Below, piece after piece: positions 34,890-45,026 of a stretch of 64,000 nt of DNA (position 1 is the stretch's first letter; every line of letters begins with the position of its first letter). Made by a program: the position numbers and the translations under genes. The stretch covers positions 248,001 through 312,000 of the forward strand of contig NZ_JAIZAP010000001.1 in assembly GCF_020404745.1 (NCBI RefSeq), given 5' to 3'. Below the pieces are notes generated by a model that ran no database searches, was not told the origin of the DNA, and saw nothing but the letters and a program-made list of their open reading frames with translations. The stretch comes from Aquibacillus saliphilus. GTDB lineage: Bacteria > Bacillota > Bacilli > Bacillales > Amphibacillaceae.

Positions 34890-35792
34890 ATGGAATTAAG
34901 ACAATTACGTTATTTTATGGAGGTTGCTGCAAGAGAACATGTCTCAGAAGCAGCGGTGAATCTTCATGTTGCCCAGTCTGCTATTAGCAGACAAATAGCA
35001 AACTTAGAAGCAGAACTTGGCGTTTCTCTATTTGAAAGAGAAGGTAGAAATATTAAATTAACACAAATAGGCAAAATATTTCTTACTCATACAAAAACAG
35101 CAATGAAAGCAATAGATCATGCTAAAAAGCAAATAGACGAGCACCTAGATCCAGAACAAGGATCAATTAAAATTGGATTTCCGACTAGTTTAGCGAGTCA
35201 TCTACTTCCAACGGTAATCTCAGAATTCAAAGGATTATATCCAAATATCGCATTCCAACTGCGACAAGGTTCATACAAATTCCTAATTGAATCAGTAAAA
35301 AACCGTGAGCTAGATATTGCTTTTCTAGGCCCAGTTCCAACCGATGTACCTGAGATTAATACCCATATATTATTTACAGAAAGTCTATATGCATTGCTAC
35401 CAGCGTCACACTCATTAGCTGATCGATCGAGTATTAACCTTAGTGATCTAAGAACAGATGCTTTTATACTATTTCCTAAACAATATATTCTTCATAAATT
35501 AGTTGTTGACGGGTGCAAAAGGGCTGGATTTTCACCTAAAGTTTCTTCAGAAGGAGAAGATTTAGATGCAATCAAGGGTTTGGTTTCCGCTGGTATTGGT
35601 GTCACGCTTTTACCGGAAAGTACTTTTTATGATGCTACCCCACGCTTCACAAAAAAAATACCAATTGATTTGCCACAAATAAGACGGTCTGTAGGTATTA
35701 TCACACCGAAAAACAGAGAACTTGCACCGTCAGAAAAAGTATTTTATCAATTTGTTAAAGAATTTTTTGCCAGGCTTCAACAGTTTCAATAA
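34890..35792 (+). CDS. gltC: LysR-type regulator GltC
   Basis: Transcriptional activator of the glutamate synthase operon, acting with 2-oxoglutarate and glutamate as effectors in B. subtilis. It is 300 residues. The winged-helix domain (1-60, MELRQLRYFMEVA, HVAQSAISRQIANLEAELG) is very close to B. subtilis GltC, followed by the periplasmic-binding-like effector domain (about 90-295). The ATG at 34890 matches the B. subtilis start and has GGGGAG; an ATG-equivalent start seven codons up is not supported. It is divergent from gltB, with a GltC box between. Confidence 0.94.
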   Translation: MELRQLRYFMEVAAREHVSEAAVNLHVAQSAISRQIANLEAELGVSLFEREGRNIKLTQIGKIFLTHTKTAMKAIDHAKKQIDEHLDPEQGSIKIGFPTSLASHLLPTVISEFKGLYPNIAFQLRQGSYKFLIESVKNRELDIAFLGPVPTDVPEINTHILFTESLYALLPASHSLADRSSINLSDLRTDAFILFPKQYILHKLVVDGCKRAGFSPKVSSEGEDLDAIKGLVSAGIGVTLLPESTFYDATPRFTKKIPIDLPQIRRSVGIITPKNRELAPSEKVFYQFVKEFFARLQQFQ

Positions 35793-35862
35793 AATATACA
35801 AGCCAATGGATAACCGATTCGTGAAGCCGGATTTTATGTTCATGTAAATTTCTTTCTAAACT

Positions 35863-35910
35863 AAGAGGCCTGACACAGTGGTACATTTTCCACTGTGTCA
35901 GGCCTCTTTT
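35863..35910 (+). terminator. Very strong terminator after gltC
   Basis: AAGAGGCCTGACACAGTGG and CCACTGTGTCAGGCCTCTT pair perfectly over 19 bp with an 8-base loop and a T run. It also lies 10 bases past the end of the leftward sspL. Confidence 0.93.
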
Positions 35911-35919
35911 GTTAATAAC

Positions 35920-36060
35920 TCATCTTTTTGTATTCGTTTTTTTCGCGCGTTGTTCTAATTGTGACTTAGGTCGTTGGTTAGCTGTATCTTCGGTTAGTCC
36001 TTGTGGATTTACACTAGTTTCAGACCGATTGGCGCTTCTGTTATTCTTTTTTTCACTCAC
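35920..36060 (-). CDS. sspL: Small acid-soluble spore protein L
   Basis: A 46-residue minor spore protein made in the forespore. It reads MSEKKNNRSANRSETSVNPQ followed by GLTEDTANQRPKSQLEQRAK and ends KTNTKR. The NPQG centre and the PKxxLEQRAKKxNTKR end match B. subtilis SspL. The start is a GTG at 36060 with GGAGGTG six bases before. The next gene upstream is the YpcP-type exonuclease, the same neighbour as in B. subtilis. Its role in the spore is not well known. Confidence 0.88.
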   Translation of the reverse strand: MSEKKNNRSANRSETSVNPQGLTEDTANQRPKSQLEQRAKKTNTKR

Positions 36061-36136
36061 TTAAAACACCTCCAAATCTAGTGTTTTCAAGCAAGTCACT
36101 TATTATGCTTACTATAATACTAATTGTTGTTAAGGA

Positions 36137-37015
36137 CTAAACAACTTTATTCAACCATCTTGAGATATTTTTTAGTTCCAGGTCCTGCAATTTGAGATTT
36201 ACTCTTTCACTATTAATGCTCCAAACAGCATCATCTAATGAACAAGACACAGGTACCTCGCAATGAATTTTAGCTAATTTACGTGATAAATGTAGCATCT
36301 CGACATTGTCTTCAATTTTCTTTTTTATACCCTTAGATAAAAAGTCTAGGTTGGTTAGTATATCGTCAATTGAACCATACTCTTGTAATAGTTTTAATGC
36401 AGTTTTTTCACCAATTCCTTTGACACCAGGATAGTTATCTGATGGGTCGCCCATTAATCCTTTCAAATCAATCATTTGTTTTGGTGAAATTCCTCTCTGT
36501 TCATAAAAGGTGTCGTCTCTTAAAACATCGTAGTTTCCTTGCCCTTTTTTCATGATAGCTACAGAGATATTTGGTTTTACTAATTGTAATATATCTTGAT
36601 CACCAGTAACGACTACTACATTATTCTCTTGACCGTATTCATTCGCTAAAGTACCAATACAGTCATCGGCTTCAAAACCAACAATTCCTACATTTGGAAC
36701 TTCAAATGCATCGACAACCTCTTTGATTAGATCAAACTGTGGTACCAATTCAACTGGTGGCTCTCCTCGATTGGATTTGTACTCTTCATATAGGTCTGAG
36801 CGAAATGTTTTACTACCCATGTCCCAACAACAAACAACATGACTCGGTGAAAATGTCTCAATAGCATTTATAAAATAATTAAGAAATCCAAAGATAGCAT
36901 TTGTCGGTACACCTTTACTATTAATCATAAAGTTACCTGTATAGCCAGTTGCATAAAAACCTCTGAACAATAATGCCATTCCATCTACAAGTAAAACAGT
37001 TTTTTTAGTTTCCAT
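36137..37015 (-). CDS. 5'-3' exonuclease (YpcP/FEN type)
   Basis: A 292-residue nuclease of the flap endonuclease class, resembling the N-terminal domain of DNA polymerase I as a separate protein (YpcP in B. subtilis). Metal-binding acidic residues are visible in LLVDGMALLFR, VCCWDMGSKTFR, FEADDCIGTLA, VTGDQDILQL and LMGDPSDNYPG; GVKGIGEKTALKLL is the helix-hairpin-helix that binds DNA. It removes RNA primers or flaps during replication and repair. ATG start at 37015 with an AAAGAAAGG-like site. It precedes sspL by 76 bases. Confidence 0.92.
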   Translation of the reverse strand: METKKTVLLVDGMALLFRGFYATGYTGNFMINSKGVPTNAIFGFLNYFINAIETFSPSHVVCCWDMGSKTFRSDLYEEYKSNRGEPPVELVPQFDLIKEVVDAFEVPNVGIVGFEADDCIGTLANEYGQENNVVVVTGDQDILQLVKPNISVAIMKKGQGNYDVLRDDTFYEQRGISPKQMIDLKGLMGDPSDNYPGVKGIGEKTALKLLQEYGSIDDILTNLDFLSKGIKKKIEDNVEMLHLSRKLAKIHCEVPVSCSLDDAVWSINSERVNLKLQDLELKNISRWLNKVV

Positions 37016-37267
37016 AACAAAACCTTTCTTTTGAGTAATTTTCGTATTACCATATTATAATCTCATAAATTGATAGTTTTAACCAATGTTATTCAGGTTT
37101 TTAGCTTGTTATATATTAACATATATATTTATATTAAACTTGTGGTTCCTTTGAATGGGATTCTAACACATTGTAAAACTCACTGTGTTTGGGATTTTAA
37201 GAGTTGTCAGATGAATAATCAAACTGGTATATTAGAGGTTATAGATTTAAATATGGAGTGAACAAAA

Positions 37268-37798
37268 GTGACAAATAAAATAGAAACCGCAACATTCGCA
37301 GGTGGTTGTTTTTGGTGTATGGTCAAACCCTTTGACAAGTGGGACGGTGTTGAACAAGTCGTATCCGGATATATAGGTGGACAGGTTGATTCACCAACTT
37401 ATGATCAGGTAAAGTCTGGTACAACTGGTCATTATGAGGCTGTTCAAATAACCTTTAATCCCAGGTTAATAAATTATCAACAAATCCTAGACTTATATTG
37501 GCCGCAAATAGATCCCACCGACGAAGGTGGACAATTTCATGATCGAGGATCTCAATATCGGACAGCAATTTTTTATCATACGGATGAGCAAAAAGATAAA
37601 GCAGTACACTCTAAACAGAATTTGATCGAAAGCGGTAAGTTCAAACAGGATATTGTAACAAAAGTACTACCTGCTAGTACATTCTACCCTGCTGAAGACT
37701 ATCATCAGCATTTCCATAGGAAAAATGAAAAAGAGTATCTTGCTGATCGACAAAAATCTGGTAGGGATCAATTTATAAAAAAACATTGGGAAGCATAA
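37268..37798 (+). CDS. msrA: Peptide methionine sulfoxide reductase MsrA
   Basis: Repairs the S form of methionine sulfoxide in proteins. It is 176 residues; GGCFWCMVKPFD carries the catalytic Cys14 and Cys17, and GTTGHYEAVQI, FHDRGSQYRTAIFY and PAEDYHQHF are family blocks. GGAGTGA supports the GTG at 37268 as start. It is not fused to MsrB and no msrB follows; the IS element begins six bases after the stop codon, so a downstream partner may have been separated. Confidence 0.95.
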   Translation: MTNKIETATFAGGCFWCMVKPFDKWDGVEQVVSGYIGGQVDSPTYDQVKSGTTGHYEAVQITFNPRLINYQQILDLYWPQIDPTDEGGQFHDRGSQYRTAIFYHTDEQKDKAVHSKQNLIESGKFKQDIVTKVLPASTFYPAEDYHQHFHRKNEKEYLADRQKSGRDQFIKKHWEA

Positions 37799-37827
37799 TA
37801 ATAGAGGCTGGGACAAAACTCAGTAAA

Positions 37828-37875
37828 TAAAAAAAGCGTGGTAATCACCGTGTAGGTGACGTACCACGCTTTTTT
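37828..37875. terminator. Hairpin inside the IS left end
   Basis: AAAAAAGCGTGGTA with TACCACGCTTTTTT, and inside it TCACC with GGTGA. It can stop transcription entering from msrA. Confidence 0.75.
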
Positions 37876-37960
37876 ATATATTCGTTTATTTTTACTAAAC
37901 AAAAAGAACCCCTTTTGATAGAATTAAAGTCACTACACAATAACTATCGGAGGGATTCTT

Positions 37961-39639
37961 ATGTTTAAAAATTATAACATAAATCAAGTTGTTTTGCCGC
38001 TAGATTTAGAAATAAAATTGGATGAAAATGATATTGCTTATGCGGTAAATGATGTTGTAACACAGGTTCCGGATGAAGCATTCGCTTCCTTTTCCCGTGA
38101 AAACGGATGTCCAGCCTACCACCCAAAAATGATGATGAAAATAATCTTGTGTGCCTACACGCAGTCGATTTTCTCAGGAAGAAAAATCTAAGGGTTACTC
38201 AAAGACAGTGTGCGTATGATGTGGTTAGCGCAAGGATATGAACCAAGTTATCGAACCATCAATCGTTTCCGTGTCCATCAAAAGGTTAAAGAAATACTGC
38301 GCCAGTGTTTCGTGCAATTTCGTTGTCAGCTGGTGGAAGAAGAACAGATTGATGAAGAAGCGATTTTTATTGATGGAACCAAGATTGAAGCGAATGCCAA
38401 TAAGTTTACATTTGTATGGCGTAAATCGATTGAAAGGCACAGCGTTAATTTGGTGGAAAAATCTAACCAAATGTATGATGAATTATTGGAAAAAGAAATT
38501 ATTCCAGGCATTGAACGCGAAAGTTCGGACGAACTTTCCACGGATGAACTCACAAAAGTAGTGAAACAGCTGGACGACGAGGTAAAGATCTACGACAAAA
38601 AGATAGAAGCTAGTAAGGTTGGTAGCGAGCGGAAACAAGTTCGATCGGAGCACAAAGCACCCAAACAATACCACAAAAAATTTAAGGATTTTGTGGTGCG
38701 TAAACAAAAGTACCAAAACGACATGGAAATCTTTGGAGAACGCAACAGTTACTCAAAGACCGACCATGACGCAACTTTTATGCGAATGAAAGATGATTAC
38801 ATGAAGAACGGTCAACTAAAATCAGGCTATAATGTGCAGGCTGCGACGGAAGGACAATATGTGCTCGCTTATGATGTATTTCCGAACCCGACAGATACAC
38901 GCACCTTCATTCCATTTCTGGATAACATAGAGGATAACTTCTTTAAGTTGCCGAAGCATATTGTCGCTGACGCAGGGTACGGAAGTGAACAAAACTACGA
39001 AGATGTCATGGAGAATCGAAAACGCACCCCCTTGATTACATATAACCAGTATCGAAAAGAGAAGAAAAAGAAACACAAGAATAACGCTTTCCATACAGCC
39101 AATTGGGAATATAATGAGGGAGACGATACGTTTACCTGTCCAAATGGAAAACAATTGATGTTCAGCTACGTGTCCAATCGAACAGACAAATATGGACTGA
39201 CACGAACGTTTAAAGTCTATGAGTGTGAGGATTGTTCAGGTTGTCCCTTGCGCTCTCAATGCACCAAAGCGAAGGAAGGAAATAATCGAAAAATTTATTA
39301 TAACGAAAAATGGGAACACCAAAAAGAATATATTAGGCAGCTGCTTTCGGAAGAGGAAACTGGTGAAATCTACGGCAAACGAAAAATTGATGTGGAACCA
39401 GTCTTCGGGTTTCTGAAGGCTAATTTGTGCTTCACTCGTATGTCTGTGAGGGGCGAAGAGAAAGTAGAAAATGAATTAGGATTTGCATTCATGGCGGTAA
39501 ACTTGAGGAAGTACACCGCCATGAAGATAAATCAACCAACAGATCATGAAAGTAATCCAACGAAAAATGGTTCCAATCATCAAAAACCGATGATTGGAAC
39601 CATTTTTAAGTTATTTTTGGCTAGTTATGTCCCAGCCTC
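37961..39639 (+). pseudogene. IS1182 family transposase, broken by an in-frame stop
   Basis: The N-terminal part starts at ATG 37961 with GGAGGG and encodes 76 residues (FKNYNINQVVLPLDLEIKLD ...) ending SGRKI, then a TAA at 38189. The same frame continues at once with GLLKDSVRMMWLAQGYEPSY and stays open. It covers the DDE domain (FIDGTKIEANANKF, VADAGYGSEQNYE) and the C-terminal cysteine block CEDCSGCPLRSQC, then KRKIDVEPVFGFLKANLCF. A single base change of a Glu or Gln codon to TAA explains the break. The frame runs through the right end of the IS to 39808 with no stop of its own inside the element. Confidence 0.9.
39563..39607. terminator. Hairpin inside the IS right end
   Basis: AAAAATGGTTCCAATCATC and GATGATTGGAACCATTTTT form a perfect 19-bp stem with a 7-base loop. 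It may end hisI read-through from the right and transposase transcription from the left. Confidence 0.8.
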
Positions 39640-39684
39640 ATTTTTTTTGAGTAAAATATTAGGTGAGAAGCAAACGTTAGTTCA

Positions 39685-40359
39685 CTACCACTCTTTTATT
39701 TCGGGACGATCACCTTTACTATTGCCTTTTTTAGAGAAACGATTACTAAGTTCGTCTTTAACATCATTTAAAGACACATTTTGGTCAGCCATTAACACAA
39801 AACTATGATAAAGCAAATCACTTACTTCATTTACAATTTCTTGTTTATCCTGATTTTTAGCAGCAATAACGACTTCTCCGGCTTCTTCAATTACCTTTTT
39901 ACCAATTTTGTCTATTCCTTTATCAAATAAATAATTTGTATAAGAATTTTCCGCTTTGACTCTCTTCCGCTCTTCCACTTCATCCATTACTACATCGAAA
40001 ATATCCAATCTACTATTAGTATAGTTGTCACTTTCAAGAGTAGAATCATTATTCAAGTCAATTGATTGATAAAAACAAGTCCGTTCTCCTGTATGGCAGG
40101 CTGGTCCTTCCGGTCTAACATGGATCAATAATGTGTCATTATCACAATCTAATTTCATTGATGTGATTGTTTGGAAGTTACCTGAAGTGGCTCCTTTATT
40201 CCAAAGCTCCTGACGAGAACGAGAATAAAACCATGTTTGTTTTGTTTCGATTGATTTTTGAAATGATTCTTCATTCATGTATGCTAACATCAGTGTTTCT
40301 CTCGTCTTATCATCTACGATAATTGCTGGAATTAACCCTTTAGAGAAGTCCGGCTTCAC
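39685..40359 (-). CDS. hisI: Bifunctional phosphoribosyl-AMP cyclohydrolase / phosphoribosyl-ATP pyrophosphatase HisIE
   Basis: Catalyses steps 2 and 3 of histidine synthesis. It is 224 residues. The N-terminal HisI domain (1-110) has [14 protein letters not shown], metal-site Asp residues (KLDCDND) and the zinc cysteines in [13 protein letters not shown]. The C-terminal HisE domain (about 120-210) has [18 protein letters not shown], the Mg-binding helix. The start is a GTG overlapping the hisF end by 20 bases. Last gene of the his operon; the IS element lies 45 bases beyond its stop. Confidence 0.95.
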   Translation of the reverse strand: MKPDFSKGLIPAIIVDDKTRETLMLAYMNEESFQKSIETKQTWFYSRSRQELWNKGATSGNFQTITSMKLDCDNDTLLIHVRPEGPACHTGERTCFYQSIDLNNDSTLESDNYTNSRLDIFDVVMDEVEERKRVKAENSYTNYLFDKGIDKIGKKVIEEAGEVVIAAKNQDKQEIVNEVSDLLYHSFVLMADQNVSLNDVKDELSNRFSKKGNSKGDRPEIKEW

Positions 40360-41107
40360 GAATATTCACTCCCTTTTTATTACAGTCTTCTTTTACCTCT
40401 TTAATAGAAAATGTATTCTCATGAAAAATGGAGGCAGCTAACCCTGCTGAAACATCTGTTTTCCTGAACACTTCTGAAAAGTGGTCTGGTTTCCCACATC
40501 CTCCAGAAGCTATGACTGGAATTCGAACAGCATCTACCACAGCTTGAGTTAGTTCAAGATCAAAACCATCCTTTACTCCATCCGTATCAACACTTGTTAG
40601 AAGGATTTCGCCAGCACCTTTTTGTTCAGCTGTTCTGACCCACTCAATTGCGTCAATACCAGTATCCTTACTACCGCCGTGGGTCATTACATGCCATCCA
40701 TCCTCAAATCGTTTGGCATCTACTGCAACAACGATACATTGAGCTCCAAATCTGGCAGCTGATTCACTAATAAGCTCTGGATTAGCAACTGCTGCTGAAT
40801 TCATGCCAACTTTATCAGCACCTGCTCTTAACAAGCGAGTAACATCATCAATGGTTTTCACTCCGCCTCCAACGGTAAATGGGACAAATACGTTTACCGC
40901 TGTTTCTCTAACGATATCTATCATCGTTTGTCTGCCTTCATTTGTAGCGGAAATGTCCAAGAAGATAATTTCATCAGCACCATCTTTTGAATAAGCCGAC
41001 GCCATCGCTACAGGGTCTCCAAGTTCACGTAAAGAGACAAAGTTTGTACCTTTAACTACTTTACCTTCTTTTACATCAAGGCAAGGGATAATCCGCTTAA
41101 CAATCAC
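40340..41107 (-). CDS. hisF: Imidazole glycerol phosphate synthase cyclase subunit HisF
   Basis: Uses ammonia delivered by HisH to form imidazole glycerol phosphate and AICAR. It is a 255-residue TIM barrel. The catalytic aspartates are in [13 protein letters not shown] (near residue 11) and VVAVDAKR (near residue 130); [15 protein letters not shown] and [13 protein letters not shown] bind phosphate. The GTG start overlaps the stop of hisA by four bases, indicating coupled translation. Confidence 0.96.
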   Translation of the reverse strand: MIVKRIIPCLDVKEGKVVKGTNFVSLRELGDPVAMASAYSKDGADEIIFLDISATNEGRQTMIDIVRETAVNVFVPFTVGGGVKTIDDVTRLLRAGADKVGMNSAAVANPELISESAARFGAQCIVVAVDAKRFEDGWHVMTHGGSKDTGIDAIEWVRTAEQKGAGEILLTSVDTDGVKDGFDLELTQAVVDAVRIPVIASGGCGKPDHFSEVFRKTDVSAGLAASIFHENTFSIKEVKEDCNKKGVNIREAGLL

Positions 41108-41808
41108 TGAGGTCCCCCCTTTAGTGTTACTGTACCTTCGTAAATTGCTTTACCAACTATTGCTTCTTTTATCCCTATTTCCCGAAGAGCGATTAAGTCT
41201 GAGTTATCTTTAATGCCGCCAGAGGCAACAATCTTACAGTTGACAGCTTTTAATAGATTTTCTAATGCGACTAGATTCGGACCAGTCATTGTTCCATCTC
41301 TTGAAATATCCGTAAATACAATTGTTTCTACTCCTAGTGATTCCATCTTTTTGGCGAATTCTATATAATCAACTTCAGAAACGGTTTCCCATCCACGTGT
41401 TGCTACTTTTCCATCTTTTGCATCGATACCAATCACAATGTGGTTGGAGTATTTTGCTAAGGCTTCTTTTAGAAAATCTTCGTCTTCGATTGCTGCTGTG
41501 CCTAAGACAAGCCGACTAGCACCAGCTTCCACTAGATTTTTAATTGTCTCTAAATTTCGAATACCACCACCGACTTGAATGGGTATTGATGATTGTGAGC
41601 ACAACTTTCTAATCAGATCATATTGTCTCGCTTCTCCGTTGCGAGCACCATCTAAATCTACGATATGGACAATTTCGGCTCCATCTTTTATAAAGGTAGA
41701 TAATTGTGTCTCAGGGTCGCTGCCTACTTGCGTTGTTTTATTGAAGTCTCCTTGATAGAGTCGGACACACTTCCCATCGATTAAGTCAATTGCAGGTAAT
41801 ATTTTCAT
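41104..41808 (-). CDS. hisA: ProFAR isomerase HisA
   Basis: Amadori rearrangement, step 4 of histidine synthesis. It is a 234-residue TIM barrel related to His[19 protein letters not shown] (catalytic Asp near residue 8), [25 protein letters not shown] (second Asp) and [19 protein letters not shown] precedes the ATG. A 107-base gap separates it from hisH, the only real gap within the operon. Confidence 0.96.
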   Translation of the reverse strand: MKILPAIDLIDGKCVRLYQGDFNKTTQVGSDPETQLSTFIKDGAEIVHIVDLDGARNGEARQYDLIRKLCSQSSIPIQVGGGIRNLETIKNLVEAGASRLVLGTAAIEDEDFLKEALAKYSNHIVIGIDAKDGKVATRGWETVSEVDYIEFAKKMESLGVETIVFTDISRDGTMTGPNLVALENLLKAVNCKIVASGGIKDNSDLIALREIGIKEAIVGKAIYEGTVTLKGGPQ

Positions 41809-41915
41809 TATATTTTCCTCCCAGAATAAATCGGTATCATGAATGCTGGTAATTCTTTTGCTTAGAAGTATATTTAGTCGTTAGTAAGGTATGTTAGGTG
41901 ATAGGAAGCTAACTT

Positions 41916-42509
41916 TTAATTAGATTGAAGGAAAGCTTTTAATATTTCTACACCAACTTCACCACTCTTTTCCGGATGAAATTGTATTCCGAGTACATTA
42001 TCTCTTTTTACGATTGCAGGTATTTCTGTTCCATACTCTGCTGAAGCAACCAGATTACTCGAATCAGTTCTAGCCTCGAATGAGTGGACAAAATAGACGT
42101 GTTGATCTTGAAATGGTTTAAACGCTTTATTCCCTGTTTTTATATTAAGTGCATTCCAGCCGATATGCGGCAATAAATAGTCAGTTTCTATTTTTTCTAC
42201 AGTACCTGGAATGATATCTAATCCGCTTGAAACTCCACCTTCATAACCTTCAGTAAATAGCAACTGCATACCTAAACATATACCTAAAAACGGCTTTTCT
42301 TTTGCTAAGTGTTGTAACGGGTTTCTAAGAGATCTTTTATCTATTTCTTCAACAGCTGCCTGAAAAGAGCCCACTCCTGGTAAGATGATATGTGAAGCTT
42401 GTTCTAATTCATCAGCATTATCTGTTAACAGAACATCATGACCTAACCGTTTAAAAGCAGTTGAAACACTAGCAACATTCCCCATTCCATAATCAACGAT
42501 TGCTATCAT
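41916..42509 (-). CDS. hisH: Imidazole glycerol phosphate synthase glutaminase subunit HisH
   Basis: Class I glutamine amidotransferase, partner of HisF. It is 197 residues: [18 protein letters not shown] at the start, the oxyanion/nucleophile region [12 protein letters not shown] with the catalytic Cys, and [11 protein letters not shown] with the catalytic His and Glu. The ATG overlaps the hisB stop by four bases. Confidence 0.96.
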   Translation of the reverse strand: MIAIVDYGMGNVASVSTAFKRLGHDVLLTDNADELEQASHIILPGVGSFQAAVEEIDKRSLRNPLQHLAKEKPFLGICLGMQLLFTEGYEGGVSSGLDIIPGTVEKIETDYLLPHIGWNALNIKTGNKAFKPFQDQHVYFVHSFEARTDSSNLVASAEYGTEIPAIVKRDNVLGIQFHPEKSGEVGVEILKAFLQSN

Positions 42510-43093
42510 TCAATTAACCCCTTTGTTGAGTTTACCCCTTTAATATCAGAGTTAACCTTTATTGCTTCGGCTAGCGAGCGACCAAGTGCTTTGAATAAGG
42601 ATTCAATTTTGTGATGTGTATTTTCACCATACAGTACTCTTGCGTGTAACGTAATACCTGACTGAAAAGCAAAAGCTTGAAGGAACTCCCTCACAAGTTC
42701 TGTATCAAAGTTCCCTAATTTTTGATTTGTGAATGTGGCATCAAATGCTAAAAATGGACGTCCGCTAATATCAAGGGCGACAAAGCCTAAAGTCTCATCC
42801 ATCGGTACATATGCAGAGCCATATCTAGTAATCTGATTCTTGTCACCTAATGCTTCTTTTAGAACTTGCCCTAAAACAATACCAACATCCTCAACGGTAT
42901 GGTGGCTATCAATGTGTAAGTCACCATCTGCTTTAACAGTTAGGCCAATTCTACCGTGTCTAGCAAGTAATTCTAACATATGATCAAAAAAACCAACGCC
43001 AGTATCGATGGTAACTTCCTCTCCATTGTCTAAATTACATGAGACTTCAATTGATGTTTCATTTGTTTTTCTAACCTTATTGGCACTTCTCAT
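42506..43093 (-). CDS. hisB: Imidazoleglycerol-phosphate dehydratase HisB
   Basis: Manganese-dependent dehydratase, step 6 or so of the pathway; monofunctional as in other Firmicutes. It is 195 residues. Metal motifs [13 protein letters not shown] and [12 protein letters not shown], and [16 protein letters not shown] near the N-terminus. The ATG at 43093 ([13 protein letters not shown]) with GGAGTGA eight bases before matches relatives better than a GTG three codons up. Confidence 0.95.
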   Translation of the reverse strand: MRSANKVRKTNETSIEVSCNLDNGEEVTIDTGVGFFDHMLELLARHGRIGLTVKADGDLHIDSHHTVEDVGIVLGQVLKEALGDKNQITRYGSAYVPMDETLGFVALDISGRPFLAFDATFTNQKLGNFDTELVREFLQAFAFQSGITLHARVLYGENTHHKIESLFKALGRSLAEAIKVNSDIKGVNSTKGLIE

Positions 43094-43122
43094 TATTTTC
43101 ACTCCATTTATTAAAGGATAGT

Positions 43123-44409
43123 TTAATTATTATTTATGACTCTTTTTTGAACAGCCCTTGCATGCCCATCTAATTGCTCTGCAGTAGCAATGTTAACAAC
43201 ATGAGACGAAGCGTCTTTTAGAGCGTTCTCTGAGTAGTATAGGAATGTCGTCTTTTTCAAAAAATCATCAACGGACAATCCTGAAGAAAATCTGGCGGTA
43301 CCAGATGTTGGCAATACATGATTGGGACCTGCAAAATAATCACCCAATGCCTCCGGAGTGTAATTACCTAGAAATACAGAACCGGCATTTTTAACTTTTC
43401 CTAAGTAACTAATTGCGTTCTCTAATTGTATCTCTAAATGCTCTGGTGCTAATTTATTAACAAGGTCAAAAGCGATATCTGTATTATTTACTAATACAGC
43501 TGCACCATTTGTTTTTAATGAAGTTTCAGCTATTTTTCTTCTAGGCAGATCAGCACACTGTTTTTCAAGTTCTTCACTTGTTTGGTTAATAAGTTTTTCG
43601 GAGGTAGTAAACAAAAATGCCCTTGCATTCTCGTCATGTTCCGCTTGTGCAATTAAATCCGCTGCTACAAATTCTGGTTTGGCAGATTCATCGGCAATAA
43701 TTGCCACTTCAGATGGACCGGCAATCATATCAATACCAACATCACCAAATACTAACGATTTTGCTGCTGCAACATAGGCATTACCAGGTCCGACTATTTT
43801 ATCGACAGATGGTATTGTTTCAGTACCATACGCAATAGCGGCGATTGCTTGGATTCCACCTAGTTTATAAATTTTTGTTACCCCAGCAATATCTGCTGCA
43901 ACAGATAAAATTGGTGCAATGTTCTGTCCATTACGAGCAGGAGTTACCATAATAACTTGCTCAACCCCAGCTAACACCGCTGGTATTGCATTCATCAAAA
44001 CAGAAGATGGATAGCTTGCAGTGCCACCAGGTACATAAATACCGACGTGTTCAATTGGTCGATATATTTGTCCAGAGACAACTTGTTCATTAACATCCAT
44101 AAAACGTGAGGACTGCAGCTGTTTACTATGAAACTTCCGAATGTTGTCGGCAGCTTTTTTTAAAGAATCAATTGTTTCACGAGGCACTTGATTCCAAGCT
44201 TCTAAACGTTCCTCGTTTGTTACTTCCCAGTTGTCAGGAACAAGGCCATCATATTTTTTAACATACTTTTTTAATGCGTCCTCACCATTAGCGCGGATGT
44301 CTGCTATTACATTCTTAGCTATTTCGAGAATTTCATTGTTGACTTGGTTATCCTTCTTTTTAGGTAGGAAGTTTTCTGTGAACGAACCAGCTGAATATTT
44401 GTCAATCAT
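43123..44409 (-). CDS. hisD: Histidinol dehydrogenase HisD
   Basis: Zinc- and NAD-dependent double oxidation of histidinol to histidine, the last step. It is 428 residues: [56 protein letters not shown] (metal His/catalytic residues) and [25 protein letters not shown] precedes the ATG at 44409, which overlaps the hisG stop. Confidence 0.96.
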   Translation of the reverse strand: MIDKYSAGSFTENFLPKKKDNQVNNEILEIAKNVIADIRANGEDALKKYVKKYDGLVPDNWEVTNEERLEAWNQVPRETIDSLKKAADNIRKFHSKQLQSSRFMDVNEQVVSGQIYRPIEHVGIYVPGGTASYPSSVLMNAIPAVLAGVEQVIMVTPARNGQNIAPILSVAADIAGVTKIYKLGGIQAIAAIAYGTETIPSVDKIVGPGNAYVAAAKSLVFGDVGIDMIAGPSEVAIIADESAKPEFVAADLIAQAEHDENARAFLFTTSEKLINQTSEELEKQCADLPRRKIAETSLKTNGAAVLVNNTDIAFDLVNKLAPEHLEIQLENAISYLGKVKNAGSVFLGNYTPEALGDYFAGPNHVLPTSGTARFSSGLSVDDFLKKTTFLYYSENALKDASSHVVNIATAEQLDGHARAVQKRVINNN

Positions 44410-45026
44410 CGGACTACTTCCCCTTTCTGAAACGACCGGATAACTGGCGCTAATAATTCTCGTTTAATTTTTAAAGAAGAACGGTTCGCGATGCAACGGG
44501 CACTAAATTCGAAAAACTCTTCTTTGACTATCAAACCATTTTCTTTTAAGGTGTTTCCGGTTTCAACTATATCTACAATGCCGTCAGCTAATCCTAAAAT
44601 TGGTGCAAGTTCAACGGATCCTTCCAACTTAAATATATCAACAGACTCTCCCTTTTTACGGAAAAACTCTTTTGTTATGTTTGGATATTTACTAGCTATC
44701 CGTCGTTTCCTGGCTGGCCAATCTTTTCCCTTCTCTGTTGCTAGTGCCATTCGACAGTTGCCGAATGGTAATGGAAGAAGACTATATACATCGGGTTGAA
44801 ATTCTGAAAGAATATCTTCACCCACAATGCCTAAATCAGCTATACCATGTTCGACATAAGTAGTAACGTCGACTCCTTTAGCAAATACAAACTGAAATTC
44901 ATCTGTTTCAACCCGTAGTTTTCTCCCTTTATTAATTAAGGGTTCAACATCATACGACAGTGATTGAAAAAATTCTATAAATTGTGTTTCAAGTCTACCT
45001 TTTGTTAACGCAATGCACGGTTTCAT
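44406..45026 (-). CDS. hisG: ATP phosphoribosyltransferase catalytic subunit HisG (short form)
   Basis: First committed step of histidine synthesis. The 206-residue short form needs HisZ for activity and lacks the C-terminal regulatory domain. Visible: ALTKGRLETQ, DLGIVGEDIL, RIASKYPNITKEFF and GIVDIVETGNTLKENGL (PRPP loop). Overlaps hisZ upstream and hisD downstream by four bases each, so translation is coupled. Confidence 0.95.
   Translation of the reverse strand: MKPCIALTKGRLETQFIEFFQSLSYDVEPLINKGRKLRVETDEFQFVFAKGVDVTTYVEHGIADLGIVGEDILSEFQPDVYSLLPLPFGNCRMALATEKGKDWPARKRRIASKYPNITKEFFRKKGESVDIFKLEGSVELAPILGLADGIVDIVETGNTLKENGLIVKEEFFEFSARCIANRSSLKIKRELLAPVIRSFQKGEVVR

Larger units (their letters stand above)
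37804..39639 (+). mobile_element. IS1182-type insertion sequence, inactive
   Basis: About 1.84 kb bounded by inverted ends: GAGGCTGGGACAAAACT at 37804 and, on the reverse strand from 39639, GAGGCTGGGACATAACT. It contains one transposase gene with an internal stop. A terminator-like hairpin lies just inside each end (37828-37875 and 39563-39607). No clear target duplication is visible. It lies six bases after msrA and 45 bases past the end of hisI, between the convergent genes. Confidence 0.9.

Noticed and set aside
37070-37261. 63-codon ORF upstream of msrA
   Set aside because: No ribosome site and an implausible composition (INIYIYIKL from AT repeats); most likely chance in an AT-rich promoter region.
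38210-39808. Functional second transposase gene starting at MRMMWLAQGY
   Set aside because: It is in the same frame as the ORF at 37961 and separated only by one stop codon, so it is the rest of a broken gene, not a separate one.
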